Assembly: GCA_035447065.1 (NCBI GenBank)
Contig: DAOTGJ010000015.1
Span: 1-64,000 of the forward strand
Direction: 5' to 3'
Source of the DNA: CALEMW01 sp035447065
GTDB taxonomy: Bacteria > Krumholzibacteriota > Krumholzibacteriia > LZORAL124-64-63
DNA: 64,000 bases
Shown: piece after piece, positions 41,029-50,801 of the stretch
Layout: every line of letters starts with the position of its first letter
Position numbering within the stretch: the first letter of the stretch is position 1
Notes under the pieces: generated by a model
The model's database searches: none
Seen by the model: the letters and a program-made list of their open reading frames with translations, nothing else
Told to the model about the DNA's origin: nothing
Translations under genes and position numbers: made by a program

Positions 41029-41855
41029 CTCGGTTCGTCCTTCCGGTCCGCGGGATCCGCGGCCTGGGCCGCCGGCGGCCGCAGCAGCTCCAGGGCCGCG
41101 GGCAGCCGGTACGTGGGAACGTGGTACGCCAGGAAGCCGTGGAGGTGGATGCCCACCTCGCGCCGCAGCGACGGCTCCGCGCCGACCTGGGCGTAGGCCG
41201 CGGCCTCGCCCGCCGATACGCCCCGCAGGACCCCCAGGGCCGCACGCGAGAGGGGGCGTCCGCCCGCGCCGTGCCCTTCCGCGGCGCAGCGGCGGCAGAC
41301 CACGCCGCCCGCGGCGCCACAGAAGCGGGCCCCGCCCGCGTCGTCCGGCGCCACATCGTCGCCGCACTGGGCGCAGCCGCCGATCTCCGGCGTCACCCCG
41401 TGCAGGTCCAGGAGATTCAGCTCCAGGGCGTAGAAAAGCCCGGCGTCGCCGGGTGAGGACGATGATAGCATCCCCAGGAAATTCCGGCAAAGCGGGAACA
41501 CGCGGCCGTCGCGCTCGCCGCCTGGCCGGCAGCGGTCCAGCAGCTCCAGGGCCGCCAGCAGATAGGCCGTGCGCTCCAGGCCGGGATCCGCGGCGGCGGG
41601 ATCCAGCAGCACCTGCCCGCCCTTGAGGTACTGGAGCTCGCGGTCCGGCCGCAGGCTGAACTCCGCATTGACCAAGCGACCCGGCTGCACCAGCGGACGC
41701 AGCACCGAGCGCTCGTTGCGGGCCCCCTTGGCGATGAGCCGCACGAAGCCGTGCTCCGCGGTGACCGTCGAGGCGATGACGCTGGTCTCCCCCGTGGGCC
41801 AGGTGCGCAGCACCACGGCGTCCGCCGACGCCGCGGGGCGCGGCAGGACCGTCAT
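41025..41855 (-). CDS. recO: DNA repair protein RecO
   Basis: 276 residues. RecO anneals SSB-coated DNA and loads RecA with RecR. It shows an N-terminal OB-fold ('DAVVLRTWPTGETSVIASTV', 'FVRLIAKGARNERSVL') and the C-terminal zinc-binding pattern with C-x2-C twice ('GGCAQCGDDV' and 'VVCRRCAAEG'). ATG at 41855 overlaps the mgtE stop by four bases, and its own stop overlaps glyQ by four. recO next to glyQS is a recurring neighbourhood in other bacteria. Confidence 0.92.
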   Translation of the reverse strand: MTVLPRPAASADAVVLRTWPTGETSVIASTVTAEHGFVRLIAKGARNERSVLRPLVQPGRLVNAEFSLRPDRELQYLKGGQVLLDPAAADPGLERTAYLLAALELLDRCRPGGERDGRVFPLCRNFLGMLSSSSPGDAGLFYALELNLLDLHGVTPEIGGCAQCGDDVAPDDAGGARFCGAAGGVVCRRCAAEGHGAGGRPLSRAALGVLRGVSAGEAAAYAQVGAEPSLRREVGIHLHGFLAYHVPTYRLPAALELLRPPAAQAADPADRKDEPR

Positions 41856-43273
41856 CCCGCGATCCCGCTCAGCAGCAGCGTGGCCATGCCCAGGTAGATG
41901 ACGATGGCGGTCACGTCGTTGAAGGTGGTGATGAAGGGGCCGGTGGCCAGGGCGGGATCCACGCCCACGCGGTGCAGCATCAGCGGGATCGTGGTGCCCA
42001 CGCAGGCCGCGAAGATCGTGACCGTGACCATGGACAGGGCCAGCACCGCCGCCAGCTCCCAGTTGCCCACCAGGAGCATGGACACGGCGAAGAGCGCGGA
42101 GGCGATGAGCCCGCCCGTCATCAGCGACGTCACCAGCTCGCGCAGCAGGTAGCGCCCCACCTGGTACACGTTCACCTCGCCGGTGGCCAGACCGCGCACG
42201 ATGACCGACGACGTCTGGATGCCCGTGTTGCCGCCCATGGCCATGATGGCCGGGATGAAGAACGACAGGGCCACCGCGCTGCGCAGCGTGCCCTCGAAAT
42301 GCTCCAGGAGGATCACGCTCCCCAGCTGGCCGCAGAGCGCCACGAGCAGCCAGGGCAGCCGCGCCCGCGCCACCTTGAACGGCGACGTCTCGCCCAGCTC
42401 CTCGCTGGTGCCGGCCATCTGGGCGATGTCCTCGGTGGCCTCCTCCTCCAGCACGTCGTGCACGTCGTCGGCGTGGATCACGCCCACCATGCGGTCGGCG
42501 TCGTCCACCACCGGCAGCGTGATCAGCTCGTGGGTGCGCACGAACTGGGCCACCTGCTCCTGGTCCAGCTCGGGCGTCACGTGGTGGGGGTCCTGCTCCA
42601 TGACCTCGGCCACCGACCGCGACCAGGGCTGCATGAGCATCTCCACCAGGGGCAGGCGCCCCACCAGACGGCCTTCGGGATCGGTCACGTAGATGAAGTG
42701 CAGGGCCGCGCGGTCCTCGGGATCCAGGGCGCGCACCGCCTCGACGGCCTGCAGGCAGCTGGCCGTGTCCGGCACGGCCAGGAACTCCTTGCCCATGAGG
42801 CCGCCGGCGGACTCCGGGTCGTACCGGAGGAGCTCGGCCACCTCGTGCCGCTCCTCCTCCTCCATGGCGGCCAGGATCTCCTGGGCCTGCTCCGGCGGCA
42901 TCTCGCCCATGACGTCGGCGGCCTCGTCCGACGGCATCTCCTCCAGCAGGTCGGCGATGGCGTCCACGCTCAGCAGCTGCACCACCGCGTCCACGCTGCG
43001 GCGGTCGATCTCGGCGAGCACCTCGGACGCCAGCTCCAGGGGCAGCAGCTGGATCACGCGCGCGGTGTCGTCCACGCTCAGGGGGCGCACGATCTCGGAC
43101 AGGTCGCCGGGCGTCAGCTCCGCCGCGAGCGCCGCCAGCTCGTCCCCATGGTCCCCGTGCAGGAGCTCCTCGAAACGCACGCTGTACTCGTGCCACTGGG
43201 CGCTGAGGTTCGCGGGATCCAGGAAGGGATCGTCCTGCACGGGCTCCAGGTCCGGGCGCAGCTCGTCATGCAT
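41852..43273 (-). CDS. mgtE: Magnesium transporter MgtE
   Basis: 473 residues. The N-terminal acidic MgtE_N superhelix (to about 135) has 'LSVDDTARVIQLLPLELASE' and 'LLEEMPSDEAADVMGEMP'; two CBS domains follow (about 140-270; 'SAGGLMGKEFLAVP', 'VGVIHADDVHDVLEEEATED'); then five transmembrane helices with the pore signature 'FFIPAIMAMGGNTGIQTSSV'. It imports Mg2+ and is gated by the metal in the cytoplasmic domains. ATG at 43273 with GGAGG eight bases upstream; overlaps the DUF502 gene by eight bases. Confidence 0.96.
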   Translation of the reverse strand: MHDELRPDLEPVQDDPFLDPANLSAQWHEYSVRFEELLHGDHGDELAALAAELTPGDLSEIVRPLSVDDTARVIQLLPLELASEVLAEIDRRSVDAVVQLLSVDAIADLLEEMPSDEAADVMGEMPPEQAQEILAAMEEEERHEVAELLRYDPESAGGLMGKEFLAVPDTASCLQAVEAVRALDPEDRAALHFIYVTDPEGRLVGRLPLVEMLMQPWSRSVAEVMEQDPHHVTPELDQEQVAQFVRTHELITLPVVDDADRMVGVIHADDVHDVLEEEATEDIAQMAGTSEELGETSPFKVARARLPWLLVALCGQLGSVILLEHFEGTLRSAVALSFFIPAIMAMGGNTGIQTSSVIVRGLATGEVNVYQVGRYLLRELVTSLMTGGLIASALFAVSMLLVGNWELAAVLALSMVTVTIFAACVGTTIPLMLHRVGVDPALATGPFITTFNDVTAIVIYLGMATLLLSGIAG

Positions 43274-43913
43274 CGTCGGGTCCTCCGATCCTGCTGTCCG
43301 CGGCGCGACAGAGCCGGTCCAGGGCGCGCACCTGCGGGGCGGAGGCCACGGCCCCGCCCGAGATGATCAGGCGGATCCCCTCCTCCACGGTCATGTCCAG
43401 CTCGCGGGCGTCCTCCCGCGGCAGCAGCAGCAGGAAACCCGAGGTGGGGTTGGGCGTGGTGGGCAGGAACACGTGCAGAAGCCCCGCGTCTGGCTCCTCC
43501 CGCGTCACGAACCCCAGGGCCCACAGCCCCGGACGCGGATACTCGAAGAGCACCACCTTCTGGAAGGCCTGGCGGTTGTCGCTGAGGATCACCTCCGCGA
43601 TCTGCTTCACCGCCGTGAAGATGCCCTTGACGATGGGGATGCGGTTGAAGAGCCGCTCCACCAGATTGAAGAAGGCCACGCCGATCAGGTTGCGCGACAC
43701 CAGGCCCACGGTCACGATCAGCAGCACGCTCAGGACCACGCCCAGCGCCGTGACCAGCACGTCCGGCAGCGTTTCCACGGGGGGGTAGCGCTCCAGCAGC
43801 GGCCGCAGGGCGCCGTCCACCAGCAGGTACAGCCGCCAGGCGATCCAGCCCGTCACCGCCAGCGGGGTGATGGAGAGCAGCCCGGTCAGGAAATGCTGGC
43901 GGAGGCGCTTCAC
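43266..43913 (-). CDS. DUF502-family membrane protein
   Basis: 215 residues. Two helices near 10-31 ('LLSITPLAVTGWIAWRLYLL') and 50-76, then the family stretch 'ERLFNRIPIVKGIFTAVKQI' and 'LFEYPRPGLWALGFVT', and 'FLPTTPNPTSGFLLLLPRED'. The function of DUF502 proteins is unknown; in plants a relative is a chloroplast envelope protein. The GTG start at 43913 overlaps the stop of the CorC-like gene (GTGA). Confidence 0.9.
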   Translation of the reverse strand: MKRLRQHFLTGLLSITPLAVTGWIAWRLYLLVDGALRPLLERYPPVETLPDVLVTALGVVLSVLLIVTVGLVSRNLIGVAFFNLVERLFNRIPIVKGIFTAVKQIAEVILSDNRQAFQKVVLFEYPRPGLWALGFVTREEPDAGLLHVFLPTTPNPTSGFLLLLPREDARELDMTVEEGIRLIISGGAVASAPQVRALDRLCRAADSRIGGPDDA

Positions 43914-45220
43914 GCGTCGGCCTCCGCACCGGCGGCGCCGTTGCGCCTCGCTCCCGGCAGCGGCTCCGGCGAAGTCAGCCGCACCTGCAGGATCCGCTGG
44001 TCCGCCACCTCGTCCACCACCACGTTCAGGCCGGCGATCTCCACGGCGTCGCCCTTGGCCGGCACCTTGCCGGCGGCCTCGTACACCAGGCCGGCCAGGG
44101 TCTCGCTGCCCTCCTCCAGCGGCAGCTCCACGCCCAGAACCTCCTGCAGATCGTCCAGGTCGATCTTGGGATCCACGCGCAGGGAGCGGTCGTCCAGCCA
44201 CTCGAAGAGGCTCTCCTCCTCGTCGAACTCGTCCTCGATCTCGCCCACGATCTCCTCGAGCACGTCCTCCAGCGTGACCAGGCCCGCCGTGCCGCCGTAC
44301 TCGTCGATGACCACGGCCATGTGGATGCGGTTGGAGCGGAACTCGTCCAGCACCTCGTCCAGCTTCTTGCTCTCGGGGATGAAGTACGCGGGACGCGCCA
44401 GCTCGCCCAGGGTGCGCGAGCGGGCCAGGCCGCCGTCGGACTCCACCAGGCTCAGCAGGTCCTTGGCGTAGAGCAGGCCGGTGATGCGGTCCACGCCGCC
44501 CTCGTGCAGCGGGATGCGCGAGTGGCGGCACTCCACCACCGCGCGCAGGGATTCGCCCACGGTCTGGGCGGCGTCCAGGGAGATCATGTCGATGCGGGGC
44601 ACCATGATCTCCTTCACCATCGTCTCGTGGAAGCCGAAGATGGAGCGGATCATCTCGCGCTCCTCCTCCTCCAGGCTCAGATCGGCGTCGTCCTGCATGA
44701 TCTGGCGGATCTCGCCGGTGCTCAGGTGAGGCATGGCCTCGGCGCTCCAGCCCGTGTCCTGATCGCCCTTCTCGCCGCGCACCACCAGCGCCGACCAGGG
44801 CGTGAGCAGCCAGTGCATGGCGATGGACGGAGGTCCGAGCGCCCGCATGGTGTCCAGCGGATCCCGCGACGCGAGGTTCTTCACCGCGGTGCCGACCAAC
44901 GACCAGAGGACCGCCACGGCCAGGGCGCAGAGCAGGTGCACGCGAAGCAGGTCCGCGTCGGCCCAGCGCAGGGCCGCGGCGCGGGTCAGGGCGGCGGCGG
45001 CGATCACGGTCGCCAGGAGGTACCAGGACCCCAGGCTCACGATGTAGCGGCGCGGCTGCGCCAGGGCGCGCTGCACCGCGCCCGGCTGGGCCTCCGGCTC
45101 CAGCAGGCCGTTGCGCGCCAGCCCCGTCACGCGGAAGAACGCGGTGAGCAGGGCCAGCATGGCCATGGCCAGGGCGAAGCCCACGCCCGTCAGCACCAGC
45201 AGCAGGGTTCCCGGCGTCAT
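43910..45220 (-). CDS. CNNM/CorC-type transporter with paired CBS domains
   Basis: 436 residues. Three hydrophobic helices within the first 150 residues correspond to the DUF21/CNNM membrane domain, though the sequence is poorly conserved. Then 'EIRQIMQDDADLSLEEEERE' and 'MIRSIFGFHETMVKEIMVPR', two CBS domains, and a CorC_HlyC domain ('LVTLEDVLEEIVGEIEDEFD', 'DLQEVLGVELPLEEGSETLA'). Related proteins export Mg2+/Co2+ or help withstand stress. The ATG at 45220 has GAGGAGG nine bases upstream. It follows ybeY by one base, a conserved partnership. Confidence 0.9.
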   Translation of the reverse strand: MTPGTLLLVLTGVGFALAMAMLALLTAFFRVTGLARNGLLEPEAQPGAVQRALAQPRRYIVSLGSWYLLATVIAAAALTRAAALRWADADLLRVHLLCALAVAVLWSLVGTAVKNLASRDPLDTMRALGPPSIAMHWLLTPWSALVVRGEKGDQDTGWSAEAMPHLSTGEIRQIMQDDADLSLEEEEREMIRSIFGFHETMVKEIMVPRIDMISLDAAQTVGESLRAVVECRHSRIPLHEGGVDRITGLLYAKDLLSLVESDGGLARSRTLGELARPAYFIPESKKLDEVLDEFRSNRIHMAVVIDEYGGTAGLVTLEDVLEEIVGEIEDEFDEEESLFEWLDDRSLRVDPKIDLDDLQEVLGVELPLEEGSETLAGLVYEAAGKVPAKGDAVEIAGLNVVVDEVADQRILQVRLTSPEPLPGARRNGAAGAEADA

Positions 45221-45221
45221 C

Positions 45222-45746
45222 TCACGCGTCCTCCTCGTCACGCATGGGGTGGCGGCGTCCGCAGGTCTCCAGCAGCTCGGTCTCCCGCGCCCGCATGGCC
45301 AGGCGCTGCCCGGCGTCCTCGTGGTCCCAGCCCAGCAGATGCAGCAGCCCGTGGGCGGTCAGCATGGCCACCTCGTCCTCGGGGTGCCAGCCGCGCTCCG
45401 CGCAGCGCTCCGCGATGAAGCCCGGCGCCATCACGATCTGGCCCGCGCTCGGCTCGTCGCCGTCCAGCGGGTCCAGCCAGAGGTCGCACCAGGCTCCGGC
45501 CTCGTCGCGCGCCAGGTCCGGCGCGCCCGTGCCCTCCTCCAGCAGATCCGAGAACGAGAGCACGTCCGTCACGGCGTCCTTGCCGCGGTAGGCGCCGTTG
45601 AGGCGCCGCATCTCCGCGTCGTCCACGGTCACCAGCTCGACGCGCCAGCCGGCGCGCCCCACGGCCGCGGCCAGCCGGTCCTGATCCGCCTGGAGGACCT
45701 CGCTCCACTCCGGCGCGGCGCCCCTGCGGACGCGGGTCAGGATCAC
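45222..45746 (-). CDS. ybeY: Endoribonuclease YbeY, 16S rRNA maturation
   Basis: 174 residues. The zinc motif H132-GLLH136-LLGWDH142 is intact. Preceding parts are 'LNGAYRGKDAVTDVLSFSD' and 'AGQIVMAPGF', usual for the family. YbeY takes part in 16S 3'-end maturation and ribosome quality control. The GTG start at 45746 overlaps the PgpH-like stop (GTGA), and the phoH-pgpH-ybeY-corC order is a widely conserved cluster. Confidence 0.95.
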   Translation of the reverse strand: MILTRVRRGAAPEWSEVLQADQDRLAAAVGRAGWRVELVTVDDAEMRRLNGAYRGKDAVTDVLSFSDLLEEGTGAPDLARDEAGAWCDLWLDPLDGDEPSAGQIVMAPGFIAERCAERGWHPEDEVAMLTAHGLLHLLGWDHEDAGQRLAMRARETELLETCGRRHPMRDEEDA

Positions 45747-47992
45747 GACCGCTCCTCGGCGTCGGCGTTGTGCTCCCGCTGGCCGGGATACGCGATGCGC
45801 GCGTGGTGGATGCTGGTCAGCAACGGGATGAAGGCCTCGCGGATGGAGGCCAGGTCCCGCAGCGTGAGGCCGCACTCGTCCAGCTCGCCGGAGAGCATGC
45901 GGTCGTCGGTGATCTGCTTGACCATCTCGCGGATGCGCGCGGGCGTGGGCTTGGCCAGGGAGCGCGTGGCCGCTTCCACCGCGTCGGCCAGCATGAGGAT
46001 GGCCGTCTCGCGGCTCTGGGGACGCGGGCCCGGATAGCGGAAGTCGTCCACCTTCACCGTCTCGTTGGACGGGTCCTCCAGGGCCTTGTGGTAGAAGTAC
46101 TTCATCACCATGGTGCCGTGGTGCTCGGGGATGAAGTCGATGACCGCCTGCGGCAGCCTCCACCTGCGACCCAGCTCGATGCCCTCCTTCACGTGGGCCC
46201 CCACCACCAGGGCGCTCATGCTCGGGCTGAGCTCGTCGTGGCGGTTGCGCCCGCCGCCCTGGTTCTCCACGAAGTACTCGGGCTTGGTCATCTTGCCGAT
46301 GTCGTGGAACAGGGCGCCCACCCGCGTCAGCAGCGAGTTGGCGTGGATGGCGCGCGCCGCGTGCTCCGCGAGCTGGCCCACCACCTGGGAGTGGTGGAAG
46401 GTGCCCTGGCATTCCAGCGCCATGCGCTTGAGCAGCGGGTGGTTCAGGTCCGAAAGCTCCAGGAGGGTCAGGTCGCTGGACACGCCCACCAGGGGCTCCA
46501 CCAGCGGCAGCAGGAACAGCGCCAGCGCAACCGATGCCACCGGCGACAGCAGCGCCACCAGCAGCTCGTTCCAGAGTCGTCCGTCCAGCCGGCCGCTCTC
46601 CAGCTCCAGCAGCGCCACCAGCAGCAGCCCCAGACCCGCCAGCACGGCGATGGCCTGGTAGAACTGGTCGCGCTGGCGGATGCGGCGCACCAGCGTCACC
46701 GCCGTCACGCCCAGCAGCAGCAGCGCCAGCCAGGGCAGCGGCTGCATCTCGGGCGCGAAGCCCGCCAGCGCCGCCGCCAGGATCACCACGGGATAGCCCA
46801 CGCGATCGCGGAAGAGCGCGGTGGCCAGCACCGCCAGCCAGACCAGCGGCACCGCGAACACGCCGAGGGTGGGCTGGGCCAGGGCCACCGACGCGCCCAC
46901 CAGGAAGAGGGCCAGACTCGCCGTGAGGCAGATCAGGCGCCGCTTGTCCGTGAGCGCCGAGGGCACGTGGATGAAGAGCACCACGCCGCAGAGCAGGAGC
47001 ATGGCCGTGACCAGGACCACGCGGGCCACCGTGCGCACCAGGAGCTCCTTGGGCGCCATGTCCCCGGTGCGGGCGTCCATCAGCCCCTCCAGGGTCCGCA
47101 GGGCCAGCGCATCCTCCTCCGTGACCCGCTCGCCGCGGTCCACCAGGCGCTCGCCACGCAGGTACTCCTTCACGCTCGGGACCGACTGGCGGGCGGCCAG
47201 GCGGCGGGCGCGCGTCATCTCGGCGTCGTAGGCCAGGTTGGGCGTCACCAGGGGACGCAGCAGGCGTCCGGCCAGGTCCAGCTCCAGGGAGTCCATGCCC
47301 GCCACGCTCAGCTCGTCGCGCAGGCGGTCCCCCAGCTCGTCCTGACGCACCAGCAGGTCCGCGTCCACCTCGGACTCGCGGCCGTCGTGCAGCACGTGCA
47401 CCTTGCGGTAGTTGCCCGGGGGCAGGTCGTCCACCACGCCCTGGGCGTAGATGGCCGTCAGGGCCATTCCGGCGTTGGTGAAAAGGGCGCCGGGATCCGG
47501 CAGGGCGGCCAGGCGCACCAGGTCCCTGGGTGCGATCTGAGGATAGCGCAGGGCCAGGATCTCGCGGCGGTCCGCCGCGCTGAGGGCCGCCAGGCCCGCC
47601 AGCTCGGACTGGGCCCTGCCCAGCGAGGTCAGCTTCTCGCGCACCACGTCCTCCGAGGCGCCGAGCTGCTGCACCACCGGCGGCTCCACCAGCACGCGCT
47701 GGAGCTGCCGCATCTCGATGTCCTGCTCGGGCAGCGGCGCCTCGAAGTCGAAGGGCGCGCGGATCTCGGTCTCCGCGATGGCGCCCGCCGCCGGGAAATC
47801 CGATTTCGTCGACCGCACCACCGGGAAGGTCAGCACGTGCGCCGCCACCAGCAGCACCAGGGCGATCAGCGGCGGCAGCCACCAGCGCCCCTCGGGCCGG
47901 CGCTCGAGCGCGGGGCCACCGCGCCGCTTCCCACGCTTGGGCTGCGGCCGCGGCCGGATCCGGGACGGCATGGTCGGCAGGGCCCACCTCAT
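45743..47992 (-). CDS. 7TM-HD phosphohydrolase, PgpH/YqfF type
   Basis: 749 residues. One helix at about 39-59, a large extracytoplasmic domain (60-320), about seven helices at 322-500, then an HD domain with 'HH' at 533-534 (TFHHSQVVGQL) and HD at 563-564 (LFHDIGKMTKPEYF), later 'EHHGTMVMKYFYHKA'. PgpH-type proteins hydrolyse c-di-AMP. The HD residues look intact. ATG at 47992 overlaps the phoH stop by four bases. The same run also contains a YbbR-domain protein, which is often linked to the c-di-AMP cyclase. Confidence 0.93.
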   Translation of the reverse strand: MRWALPTMPSRIRPRPQPKRGKRRGGPALERRPEGRWWLPPLIALVLLVAAHVLTFPVVRSTKSDFPAAGAIAETEIRAPFDFEAPLPEQDIEMRQLQRVLVEPPVVQQLGASEDVVREKLTSLGRAQSELAGLAALSAADRREILALRYPQIAPRDLVRLAALPDPGALFTNAGMALTAIYAQGVVDDLPPGNYRKVHVLHDGRESEVDADLLVRQDELGDRLRDELSVAGMDSLELDLAGRLLRPLVTPNLAYDAEMTRARRLAARQSVPSVKEYLRGERLVDRGERVTEEDALALRTLEGLMDARTGDMAPKELLVRTVARVVLVTAMLLLCGVVLFIHVPSALTDKRRLICLTASLALFLVGASVALAQPTLGVFAVPLVWLAVLATALFRDRVGYPVVILAAALAGFAPEMQPLPWLALLLLGVTAVTLVRRIRQRDQFYQAIAVLAGLGLLLVALLELESGRLDGRLWNELLVALLSPVASVALALFLLPLVEPLVGVSSDLTLLELSDLNHPLLKRMALECQGTFHHSQVVGQLAEHAARAIHANSLLTRVGALFHDIGKMTKPEYFVENQGGGRNRHDELSPSMSALVVGAHVKEGIELGRRWRLPQAVIDFIPEHHGTMVMKYFYHKALEDPSNETVKVDDFRYPGPRPQSRETAILMLADAVEAATRSLAKPTPARIREMVKQITDDRMLSGELDECGLTLRDLASIREAFIPLLTSIHHARIAYPGQREHNADAEERS

Positions 47993-49029
47993 GATGCGAC
48001 CTCGTCCTGCGGCGCGCCCGGCCCCCGCCGCGCCGCCGCCGTCGCGTCGTCGTAGTCGTCGAAGGCCGCGATGATGCGGCGCACCAGCGGATGGCGCACC
48101 ACGTCGCGCCGCCGCAGCTCCATGAAGGCCACGCCGTCGGTCCCGGCCAGGATGTCGCGCACGGCCACCAGGCCGCTCGTCCGGTCGCCGTCCAGGTCGA
48201 TCTGGGTCACGTCGCCCGTGATCACGGCCTTGCTCTGGTGGCCCAGCCGCGTCAGGAACATCTTCATCTGCCCCAGGGTGGTGTTCTGGGCCTCGTCCAG
48301 GATCACGAAGGCCTGGTTCAGCGTGCGGCCGCGCATGTACGCCAGCGGCGCGGCCTCGATGACGCCGCTGGCCATGAAGCGCTGGATCCGGCTGGCGCCG
48401 ATGGTGTCCGCCAGGGCGTCGTACAGCGGGCGCAGATAGGGGTCGATCTTCTCCTGCAGGTCGCCGGGCAGGAAGCCCAGCTGCTCTCCCGCCTCCACGG
48501 CCGGACGCACCAGGATCACGCGCTCCACCAGCCCGCGCCGCAGGTAGTCCATGGCCAGCACCACGGCCAGGTAGGTCTTGCCCGTGCCGGCCGGTCCCAC
48601 CGCGAAGACCACGTCGTGTCCGCGGATGGCGTCCACGTACTCGGCCTGGCCCTCGGTGCGGGTGCGGATGGCCCGCCGGTCCGCGGCGGAGTAGAACAGG
48701 GGTTCGTCCCCGCCGGTGGGCGCGGCCGAGACCGCGCCCTCGTCGGCCCGGTCCAGCACGTACGCCACCGTCACCGAGTCCAGCGTGCGGTCGCGCCGCG
48801 CCAGATCGATGAGCCGCAGCACCGCCGTGGCCAGGCGGTCCGCCTGGTCCGCGGGCCCGCGCAGCACCATGGACTCGCCGCGCACCGTCACGGTGCCGTC
48901 GAACCGGTCCTGCAGCAGGCCCAGGTTGGAGTCGTTCCAGCCCAGCAGCGCGAACTGGTCCACGCCCTCCAGGGAGATCGCCAGCTCCTCCGGCCCGCGG
49001 CGTTCGATGCGTTCGTCCGCCTGGGACAT
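47989..49029 (-). CDS. PhoH-like ATPase
   Basis: 346 residues. Walker A GPAGTGKT at 145-152, Walker B 'QAFVILDEAQNTT' and 'LTRLGHQSKAVITGD', all typical of PhoH (YbeZ). A short N-terminal KH-like region ('LLQDRFDGTVTVRGESM') precedes the ATPase. YbeZ works with YbeY in ribosome and RNA processing, and ybeY is two genes away. The ATG at 49029 shares one base with the aspS stop (TGATG). Precise activity is not established. Confidence 0.93.
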   Translation of the reverse strand: MSQADERIERRGPEELAISLEGVDQFALLGWNDSNLGLLQDRFDGTVTVRGESMVLRGPADQADRLATAVLRLIDLARRDRTLDSVTVAYVLDRADEGAVSAAPTGGDEPLFYSAADRRAIRTRTEGQAEYVDAIRGHDVVFAVGPAGTGKTYLAVVLAMDYLRRGLVERVILVRPAVEAGEQLGFLPGDLQEKIDPYLRPLYDALADTIGASRIQRFMASGVIEAAPLAYMRGRTLNQAFVILDEAQNTTLGQMKMFLTRLGHQSKAVITGDVTQIDLDGDRTSGLVAVRDILAGTDGVAFMELRRRDVVRHPLVRRIIAAFDDYDDATAAARRGPGAPQDEVAS

Positions 49030-50801
49030 CAGCCCTCCTCGCGGGGCACGATGGCCAGGCCCAGCTCCTCGAGCTGCGCCGGGGCGATGGGACCGGGCGA
49101 TTCGTCCAGCGGGGACGAAGCCAGGTGAGTCTTGGGGAACGCGATCACGTCGCGCAACGACGCGCTGCCCGTCAGCAGCATGACCAGCCGGTCCAGGCCC
49201 AGCGCGATGCCGCCGTGGGGCGGCGCCCCGTACTCCAGCGCCTCAAGGAAGAAGCCGAACTTGGCGTCGCTCTCCTCCTTGGGCATGCCCACCACGCGGA
49301 AGATGGCCTCCTGCAGGTCGCGCCGATGCACGCGGATGCTGCCGGATCCCAGCTCCACGCCGTTGCACACCAGGTCGTAGAGCTGGCCGTGGCAGGCGCC
49401 GGGGTCGCTTTCGAGCAGGGGCAGCGTCTCGGCGTCGGGCATGGTGAACATGTGGTGGCAGGCGGTCCAGGAGCCGTCGTCGTTCTGCTCGAAGAGCGGG
49501 AAGCTGCGCACCCAGGAGAAGGCCCAGGCCCCCTGCGGGATCCAGCCCTCCTGCGCGGCCAGGGCCAGGCGCACCTGACCCAGCGGCTCCAGCACCTGCT
49601 TGGGCGCCCCAGCGCCGAACAGCACCAGGTCTCCCTCGCGCAGGCCCAACCGCTCGCGCATGGCGGTCTGGAAGGCCTCGCCGAAGAACTTGCTCGCGCC
49701 CCCGTCGAACCCGTCGGCCGTCACCTTGGCGAAGGCCAGCCCGCCGGCGCCGTGGCGCTTGGCCAGGTCCTCCAGCTCGGTGATCTGCTTGCGGCTGTAG
49801 CCAGCCAGGCCCGGCGCCACCAGGCAGCGCACCAGGCCGCCGGTCTCCGCCGCCTTCTCGAACACGCCGAAGCCGCAGCCCGCGGCCAGGTCCGTCAGGT
49901 CCTGCATGGGGTGGCCGAAGCGCAGGTCCGGCTTGTCCGAGCCGTAGAGGTTCATCGCCTCGGCGTAGCTCATGCGCGGGAACGGCGTGGGCAGCTCCAG
50001 GCCCGCCGCCTCGCGGAAGATGGCGGCCACCATGCCCTCCACCACGGCGAAGATCTCCTCCTCCGTGGGGAAGCTCATCTCCAGATCGATCTGCGTGTGC
50101 TCGGGCTGACGGTCCTTGCGCAGGTCCTCGTCGCGCAGGCAGCGCGGGAGCTGGAAGTAGCGGTCCACGCCGCTCACCATCAGGATCTGCTTGTAGAGCT
50201 GCGGCGACTGGGGCAGCGCGTAGAACTGGCCCGGATGCACGCGGCTGGGCACCACGTAGTCGCGGGCGCCTTCGGGCGTGGTGCGGATCAGCAGGGGCGT
50301 CTCCACCTCCAGAAAGTCCTGGTCCGACAGGAAGCGCCGCGCCGCCTGCGCCGCACGGTGGCGCAGCTCCAGGTTGCCCAGCATGGCGGGCCGGCGCAGG
50401 TCCACGTAGCGGTACTTCAGGCGCATCTCATCGGACACCTGGGCGGCCTGCTCCATCTGGAAGGGCAGCGGTCGGCAGGCGTTGAGCACCTCCACGCCGT
50501 CGGCCTCGATCTCCACGGCGCCGGTGGCCATGTCCGTGTTCACCATGCCCTCGGGGCGCGGCCGCACGCGGCCGGTCACCGCCACCACGGACTCCAGCTT
50601 CACCTGGCCGGCCAGCTGGGGCAGGTCGCCGTTCTCGAAGACGCACTGCACCACGCCGTAGCGGTCGCGCAGGTCGATGAAGGTCACGCCGCCCATGTCG
50701 CGGATCTTGGCGGCCCAGCCGGCCACCTTCACGCTCTCGCCCACCAGGCCGGCGTGCACGCCGCCGCAGCGGTGGGTGCGCAGCTTGTTGTTCTGACTCA
50801 C
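49029..50801 (-). CDS. aspS: Aspartyl-tRNA synthetase
   Basis: 590 residues, bacterial-type class IIb enzyme with the GAD insert. OB-fold N-terminus ('VKVAGWAAKIRDMGGVTFID', 'LRDRYGVVQCVF'), motif 2 'RCLRDEDLRKDRQPEHTQID', motif 3 'GGIALGLDRLVMLLTG', and the tail 'SPLDESPGPIAPAQLEELGL'. GTG start at 50801 overlaps the hisS stop (GTGA). Whether it is discriminating (Asp only) or also charges tRNA-Asn cannot be decided here; no gat or asnS gene is in the window. Confidence 0.97.
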   Translation of the reverse strand: MSQNNKLRTHRCGGVHAGLVGESVKVAGWAAKIRDMGGVTFIDLRDRYGVVQCVFENGDLPQLAGQVKLESVVAVTGRVRPRPEGMVNTDMATGAVEIEADGVEVLNACRPLPFQMEQAAQVSDEMRLKYRYVDLRRPAMLGNLELRHRAAQAARRFLSDQDFLEVETPLLIRTTPEGARDYVVPSRVHPGQFYALPQSPQLYKQILMVSGVDRYFQLPRCLRDEDLRKDRQPEHTQIDLEMSFPTEEEIFAVVEGMVAAIFREAAGLELPTPFPRMSYAEAMNLYGSDKPDLRFGHPMQDLTDLAAGCGFGVFEKAAETGGLVRCLVAPGLAGYSRKQITELEDLAKRHGAGGLAFAKVTADGFDGGASKFFGEAFQTAMRERLGLREGDLVLFGAGAPKQVLEPLGQVRLALAAQEGWIPQGAWAFSWVRSFPLFEQNDDGSWTACHHMFTMPDAETLPLLESDPGACHGQLYDLVCNGVELGSGSIRVHRRDLQEAIFRVVGMPKEESDAKFGFFLEALEYGAPPHGGIALGLDRLVMLLTGSASLRDVIAFPKTHLASSPLDESPGPIAPAQLEELGLAIVPREEG